Positions 5,025 through 7,247 of a stretch of DNA of 7,247 nucleotides are shown here, piece after piece. How positions within the stretch are numbered: the first letter of the stretch is position 1; every line of letters begins with the position of its first letter. Where the stretch lies: positions 1 through 7,247 of the forward strand of contig CADBUT010000316.1 of assembly GCA_902797925.1 (NCBI GenBank), given 5' to 3'. Source of the DNA: an uncultured Spirochaetaceae bacterium (GTDB lineage Bacteria; Spirochaetota; Spirochaetia; Treponematales; Treponemataceae). The notes under the pieces were generated by a model. The model was not told the origin of the DNA. It did not search any database and worked only from the letters and a program-made list of their open reading frames with translations. Made by a program: the position numbers and the translations under genes.

Positions 5025-5485
5025 ACCCTTTCGCGAATAGCTACGTTTACTTCGATTTTTCCTTGTTCAGTAAGCATAGGAACGATAAGAGCTTCTACTT
5101 CATGGTCTGAAACTTCCATCTTTTCGCCTGTAAACAATGACGGCGGTGTAAGATCGAATTTGAATCCCAAATCATGTAATTTTGTAACTGCCTGACCGGT
5201 AATCAAATTGGCAAGTTCTGTAATTGTTGCCTTTACAAGCTCATCAAATTCTGTAAGCTCTTCACCGTTCATTTTAGAAGCAATTTTCAAAGCTGTATCC
5301 ATTGACATGTCAAAAAGAACACGGCCCTCTACATCACCAGCCAAACCAACAAGTGTTGCTACACCCATAACAGGCATTGAAGTAGACTTCAAATACAAAT
5401 CACCCCGATTGACTTCACCAGCCAAAACTTCGGATAAAATGTTATTAGCTGCTTCAACAAATGGATTAATATACTCAACCCGCAT
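5021..5485 (-). CDS. cheX: CheX, CheY-P phosphatase
   Basis: A 154-residue protein of the CheC/CheX/FliY-related phosphatase family, which removes phosphate from CheY-P in organisms that lack CheZ, such as spirochetes and Thermotoga. The catalytic E-x2-N signature is seen at Glu90-Leu-Ala-Asn93 in T-E-L-A-N-L-I-T-G. Only one such motif is present, as in CheX; CheC has two. A C-terminal strand region (V-E-A-L-I-V-P-M) agrees with the family's fold. The ATG at 5485 is preceded by AAAGGAG (5493-5499) with seven bases of spacing. It lies 23 bases after the cheW-cheR-like gene and immediately before cheY, its substrate. Confidence 0.93.
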   Translation of the reverse strand: MRVEYINPFVEAANNILSEVLAGEVNRGDLYLKSTSMPVMGVATLVGLAGDVEGRVLFDMSMDTALKIASKMNGEELTEFDELVKATITELANLITGQAVTKLHDLGFKFDLTPPSLFTGEKMEVSDHEVEALIVPMLTEQGKIEVNVAIRERV

Positions 5486-5508
5486 TGCATTTCTCCTTTA
5501 GTATTGAG

Positions 5509-6927
5509 TTACTTTGTATATACTACTATAGAACCTGACATTTTTTCCTGCCAGTTTCCATTAACTCCAAAACTTTCATTCTCGCCAAGAATCAACAAAC
5601 CATTGCCCTTCAGCTGATCAGCAAAAGTTTCAAACATTGATGACTGAGATTTTTCCGGAAGGAATGAAAGCACATCCCTACAGAAAATTAAATCTGAACT
5701 CGGCATATTGCCTGTGTTCATACAATCATGGTATTCAAAAAGAATCATATCCTTGATGTCCTGAACAAAAGCATTAGCACCGCTTACATTCTTAGAAAGA
5801 TACGGCTTAAGATATGATGTAACAGCCGCATCAGGAACAGTAAGCATAGGAGCGTTTGATATGCTGATTAAATCAATATCATGCGCATAGATGCGGATTC
5901 TTGAATCAGGGTATCTCTTGCGGAGTATACAAGCCAGAGAATAGGTTTCACAACCTTTTCCACATCCCAAGTTCCAGACATTAATCTGTTTTGCAGCATT
6001 ATCAGGCAACAGCTTATAAATTGCCTGTGAGTATTCTTCAGTCCAGAATTTACCAGTACATGTAGAATAGAAAGGCTGTAAGAATTCATCACAGTCTGCA
6101 ACTGTCTGAAGCTGTTTTGCAGTTCCGCCAGATTTTTCCTTCCATTCGTTATAACGCTGCTTTACCCAAGTTTCATTTATAGAAGTTGTATAAAACTTCT
6201 TTTGAGAAGCAAGTGATTCAAGTATAAACGTATAATCAGAAGATTCTTTTACAGCAGGAGCAGCTTGTGCTGCAGCCTGTTTGGGAACATTCGGAGCAGC
6301 ATTATTTGCAGCAGCCTGCTGGCTCTGAACAGGGGCAGCTTTTGGCGCATTAGTAACAGGATCAACTAAAGCAAGCTGTGCAGATTCTTCGCCTTCTTTA
6401 TCATCCTTATCTGCTGATTTAGCACCGAAAATTCGCTCAATGTCGAGCAAAATATACAGACGGTCAGAGTTTTCTACTACGCCGTAAATATATTTAATAT
6501 TAATATCGCCGAACAACGGGTGCGGCGGCTGAATTGAGCTTTTCTGTATTCCGACAACCTTATCAATTGCATCAACAACTACACCGAAAGTCTGATCATC
6601 AATAGATACGATAATCATATTTTCGATTTTGTTCTCGCTTCTTTCCGGTACAGGAATATTGAAGAACAATCTCAAGTCAATTATAGGAATAATATCACCG
6701 CGAAGGTTATAAACACCAAGCACAAAATGAGATGTATTCGGAACATAAGTAAAGCGGCCGGCCTTAGCTATTTCTTTGACACGCATGATATCGATAGCAT
6801 AATCTTTGCCTGCAAGCGAAAAAGAAACCATCTTGAAGTCGATGTTAGCGACCATCTTTTCTTTTTCATCAGCTATATTTTCAGCCGTCAACTCTGGTTT
6901 TACATCAGTAACAAGTTCCATAATCAC
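5509..6927 (-). CDS. cheW: CheW with C-terminal CheR-like methyltransferase domain
   Basis: Of 472 residues, about 32-170 are a CheW adaptor domain, with N-L-R-G-D-I-I-P-I-I-D-L at 74-85, which couples receptors to CheA. Residues 171-229 are a flexible linker rich in Ala, Gln and Pro. Residues 230-472 resemble CheR: G-C-G-K-G-C-E-T-Y-S at 321-330 (SAM-binding loop), H-D-I-D at 349-352, D-L-I-F-C-R-D-V-L at 412-420 and L-L-I-L-G-E-N-E-S-F at 444-453. The N-terminal CheR helices are poorly matched, and I see no counterpart of the T-x-F-F-R arginine. It may therefore bind SAM or act structurally without methylating receptors. Such CheW-CheR-like fusions are known from Treponema denticola arrays. 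The start may be GTG 6927 or ATG 6921; AAGGGGT (6931-6937) suits either. Confidence 0.92.
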   Translation of the reverse strand: MIMELVTDVKPELTAENIADEKEKMVANIDFKMVSFSLAGKDYAIDIMRVKEIAKAGRFTYVPNTSHFVLGVYNLRGDIIPIIDLRLFFNIPVPERSENKIENMIIVSIDDQTFGVVVDAIDKVVGIQKSSIQPPHPLFGDINIKYIYGVVENSDRLYILLDIERIFGAKSADKDDKEGEESAQLALVDPVTNAPKAAPVQSQQAAANNAAPNVPKQAAAQAAPAVKESSDYTFILESLASQKKFYTTSINETWVKQRYNEWKEKSGGTAKQLQTVADCDEFLQPFYSTCTGKFWTEEYSQAIYKLLPDNAAKQINVWNLGCGKGCETYSLACILRKRYPDSRIRIYAHDIDLISISNAPMLTVPDAAVTSYLKPYLSKNVSGANAFVQDIKDMILFEYHDCMNTGNMPSSDLIFCRDVLSFLPEKSQSSMFETFADQLKGNGLLILGENESFGVNGNWQEKMSGSIVVYTK

Positions 6928-6935
6928 ATAACCCC

Positions 6936-7247
6936 TTACAAAATTACGGCTTCACGCTCTTGTCTTGCAATCAATTCTTGCTTAACACCAAGCTCGAGCA
7001 GCTGAGAAACATCAATAATCAAAGAAACTGAACCGTCACCAAGAATTGAAGCACCTGCAATACCAGGAGAGTTTGTAAACTGGTCGCGCAACGGCTTGAT
7101 TACGACATCTTCTTCACCAATCAAAGCGTCAACCATTACACCAATCTTCTTATCCGTTGTACCGACGATAACAATAAAGTTATATTCAGATTCCGTCTTA
7201 TTCTTAAGACCGAACAGTCTGTCAAGGCGGATAATACTGATGACCTC
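6936..7247 (-). CDS. cheA: CheA histidine kinase, C-terminal P5 domain (partial)
   Basis: The frame is open to the window edge, so only the last 103 residues are seen. They form the end of a CheW-like P5 regulatory domain: E-V-I-S-I-I-R-L-D-R-L-F near the start, then V-D-A-L-I-G-E-E-D-V-V-I-K-P-L and G-A-S-I-L-G-D-G-S-V-S-L-I-I-D-V, classic CheA P5 strands that pair with CheW and receptors. The kinase, dimerisation and phosphotransfer domains lie outside the window. The stop at 6936 is eight bases before the GTG of the CheW-CheR-like gene and falls within its ribosome binding site, so the two are co-transcribed and probably translationally coupled. The identity rests on the P5 pattern and the operon order. 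Confidence 0.92.
   Translation of the reverse strand, partial: EVISIIRLDRLFGLKNKTESEYNFIVIVGTTDKKIGVMVDALIGEEDVVIKPLRDQFTNSPGIAGASILGDGSVSLIIDVSQLLELGVKQELIARQEREAVIL

Noticed and set aside
6727..7005. Plus-strand open frame opposite the cheA/cheW junction
   Set aside because: It is antisense to two clearly conserved coding regions and spans their junction; no motif is recognisable.
1..7247. Mobile elements, CRISPR arrays, tRNA or rRNA genes
   Set aside because: No repeat-spacer arrays, transposase or integrase motifs, tRNA-like cloverleaf or rRNA signature were seen on either strand.

Overview
The window looks like chromosomal DNA from a spirochete, most likely an anaerobic (gut or rumen type) Treponema. 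The grounds are the minus-strand gene order cheA, cheW, cheX, cheY, the CheX-type CheY phosphatase, and a CheW that carries a C-terminal CheR-like domain. I recall that fusion from treponemal chemotaxis arrays. The only ribonucleotide reductase visible is the oxygen-sensitive class III type, which fits an anaerobe. The assignment rests on reading the sequence and was not confirmed by a search.

Layout, plus strand. Positions 1-336 hold the 3' end of a gene for a cyclic-nucleotide-binding domain protein. A 335-base AT-rich gap (337-671) follows. It carries a good sigma70-type promoter, two NrdR-box-like sites, a perfect DnaA box and a separated inverted repeat. Next is a tight anaerobic deoxyribonucleotide operon: nrdR (672-1133), nrdD (1130-3238, TTG start overlapping the nrdR stop), a 172-codon gene (3304-3822), and nrdG (3816-4541, GTG start overlapping the preceding stop).

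Layout, minus strand. A strong stem-loop at 4541-4605 separates the nrd operon from the convergent chemotaxis operon. Read in transcription order from the right edge, that operon is cheA (3' end only, 6936-7247), cheW-cheR-like fusion (5509-6927), cheX (5021-5485) and cheY (4608-4970).

Main discovery. The class III ribonucleotide reductase is split. The 702-residue NrdD has an N-terminal ATP-cone, the catalytic barrel and most or all of a zinc site. It stops before the C-terminal glycyl-radical loop that every active NrdD needs. That loop (R-I-V-G-Y-Y-R, then W-N-x-G-K) lies instead at the N terminus of the next gene, where it is fused to a glutaredoxin/thioredoxin-like domain with a C-P-N-C active site. 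NrdD ends in a heptad-patterned helix and the second protein begins with one, which suggests a coiled-coil clasp holding the two chains together. The second chain would supply both the radical glycine and the reducing thiols. NrdG, a radical SAM enzyme, would install the radical, and NrdR would repress the whole set when dNTP levels are adequate.
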